From: Mesobacillus campisalis | Lineage (GTDB): Bacteria > Bacillota > Bacilli > Bacillales > Cytobacillaceae | Length of the DNA stretch: 47,034 bases | Assembly: GCF_000986785.1 (NCBI RefSeq) | Contig: NZ_LAYY01000021.1 | Span: forward strand, 1 to 47,034 | Reading direction: 5' to 3' | Shown: one piece after another, positions 46,799-47,034 of the stretch | How the letters are laid out: each line of letters begins with the position of its first letter | Position numbering within the stretch: position 1 is the stretch's first letter | The notes under the pieces: model-generated | The model's input: the letters and a program-made list of their open reading frames with translations, nothing else | Told to the model about the DNA's origin: nothing | Databases searched by the model: none | Position numbers and translations under genes: made by a program

Positions 46799-46822
46799 TG
46801 CTCTTTGAAAACTAAACAAACA
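46799..46822 (+). promoter_or_regulatory. rRNA leader boxA-type antitermination sequence
   Basis: TGCTCTTTGAAAACTAAACA is the leader motif seen before Bacillus 16S genes. boxA recruits the Nus factors that stop premature termination. Downstream, the leader dyad around CTTCTATTATAGAAG (46840-46865) probably forms the upper part of a processing stem. Confidence 0.75.
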
Positions 46823-46903
46823 AGCGTCAACAAACAATAATATTCATGGCTTCTATTATAGAAGTACATGAGCCAACGTTTTAAATTATGAGCTAATCAC
46901 TCT

Positions 46904-47034
46904 TTTACTGGAGAGTTTGATCCTGGCTCAGGACGAACGCTGGCGGCGTGCCTAATACATGCAAGTCGAGCGGACTTGAGGGAGCTTGCTCCCGATGGTC
47001 AGCGGCGGACGGGTGAGTAACACGTGGGCAACCT
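46904..47034 (+). rRNA. rrs: 16S ribosomal RNA (5' part, cut by window edge)
   Basis: GAGAGTTTGATCCTGGCTCA starts at 46911, followed by the conserved GGACGAACGCTGGCGGCGTG and the V1 loop around GGGAGCTTGCTCCC. The mature 5' end was set about seven bases earlier by comparison with B. subtilis. Only 131 bases are in the window. The V1 sequence is of Bacillaceae type. Confidence 0.98.

Overview
The window is the replication-origin region of a Bacillaceae chromosome (Bacillus or a close relative; species not decidable from sequence alone). Gene order from rlmH through walRK, purA, dnaC, rpsF-ssb-rpsR, parAB, mnmEG, rnpA-rpmH, dnaA-dnaN-recF-gyrB-gyrA to an rRNA operon follows the Bacillus subtilis arrangement, and the protein sequences are close to the B. 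subtilis ones. Sporulation-lineage genes (spoIIIJ, jag, yyaC, soj/spo0J, noc) and the first 131 bases of a Bacillus-type 16S gene agree with this.

Layout. Bases 1-1992 are an accessory module: a LysR regulator (cut by the window edge) divergent from a coenzyme F420-0 glutamate-ligase-like gene. From 2076 to 11464 lie rlmH, a small CxxH/CxxC protein, an HtrA protease, the walJ-yycI-yycH-walK-walR cell-wall stress operon and a LysM/G5/M23 peptidase, all on the minus strand. A tRNA cluster (Lys, Glu, Phe, plus decayed tRNA-Phe copies) follows, then a 52-bp tandem hairpin array. From 12969 to 34005 come purA, dnaC, rplI-gdpP-yybS, rpsR-ssb-rpsF, ychF, a molybdopterin oxidoreductase, DUF951 and MscS genes, yyaC, a DUF554 gene, parB-parA, noc, rsmG, mnmG and mnmE. 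Then jag-spoIIIJ-rnpA-rpmH lead to the bipartite oriC (about 36.9-37.2 kb and 38.7-38.85 kb) around dnaA. To the right, dnaN, yaaA, recF, remB, gyrB, gyrA and rrn read outward on the plus strand.

Nearly every gene is transcribed away from oriC, in the direction of fork movement. The exceptions are yyaC and the F420-ligase-like gene. The locus holds the initiator, clamp, helicase, SSB, gyrase, and ParAB/Noc segregation machinery, together with their DNA sites: DnaA boxes, DnaA-trios, one perfect and one variant parS, a Noc-type site and Spo0A-like boxes.

No wholly new system is evident. The signals most worth a second look are a second DnaA-box cluster about 34 kb from oriC overlapping a small gene, DnaA boxes in front of mnmE, the 52-bp tandem hairpin array, tRNA-Phe relics inside the tRNA cluster, two different MITE-like palindromic elements (one abutting the gyrA ribosome binding site), and the F420-ligase/LysR pair.
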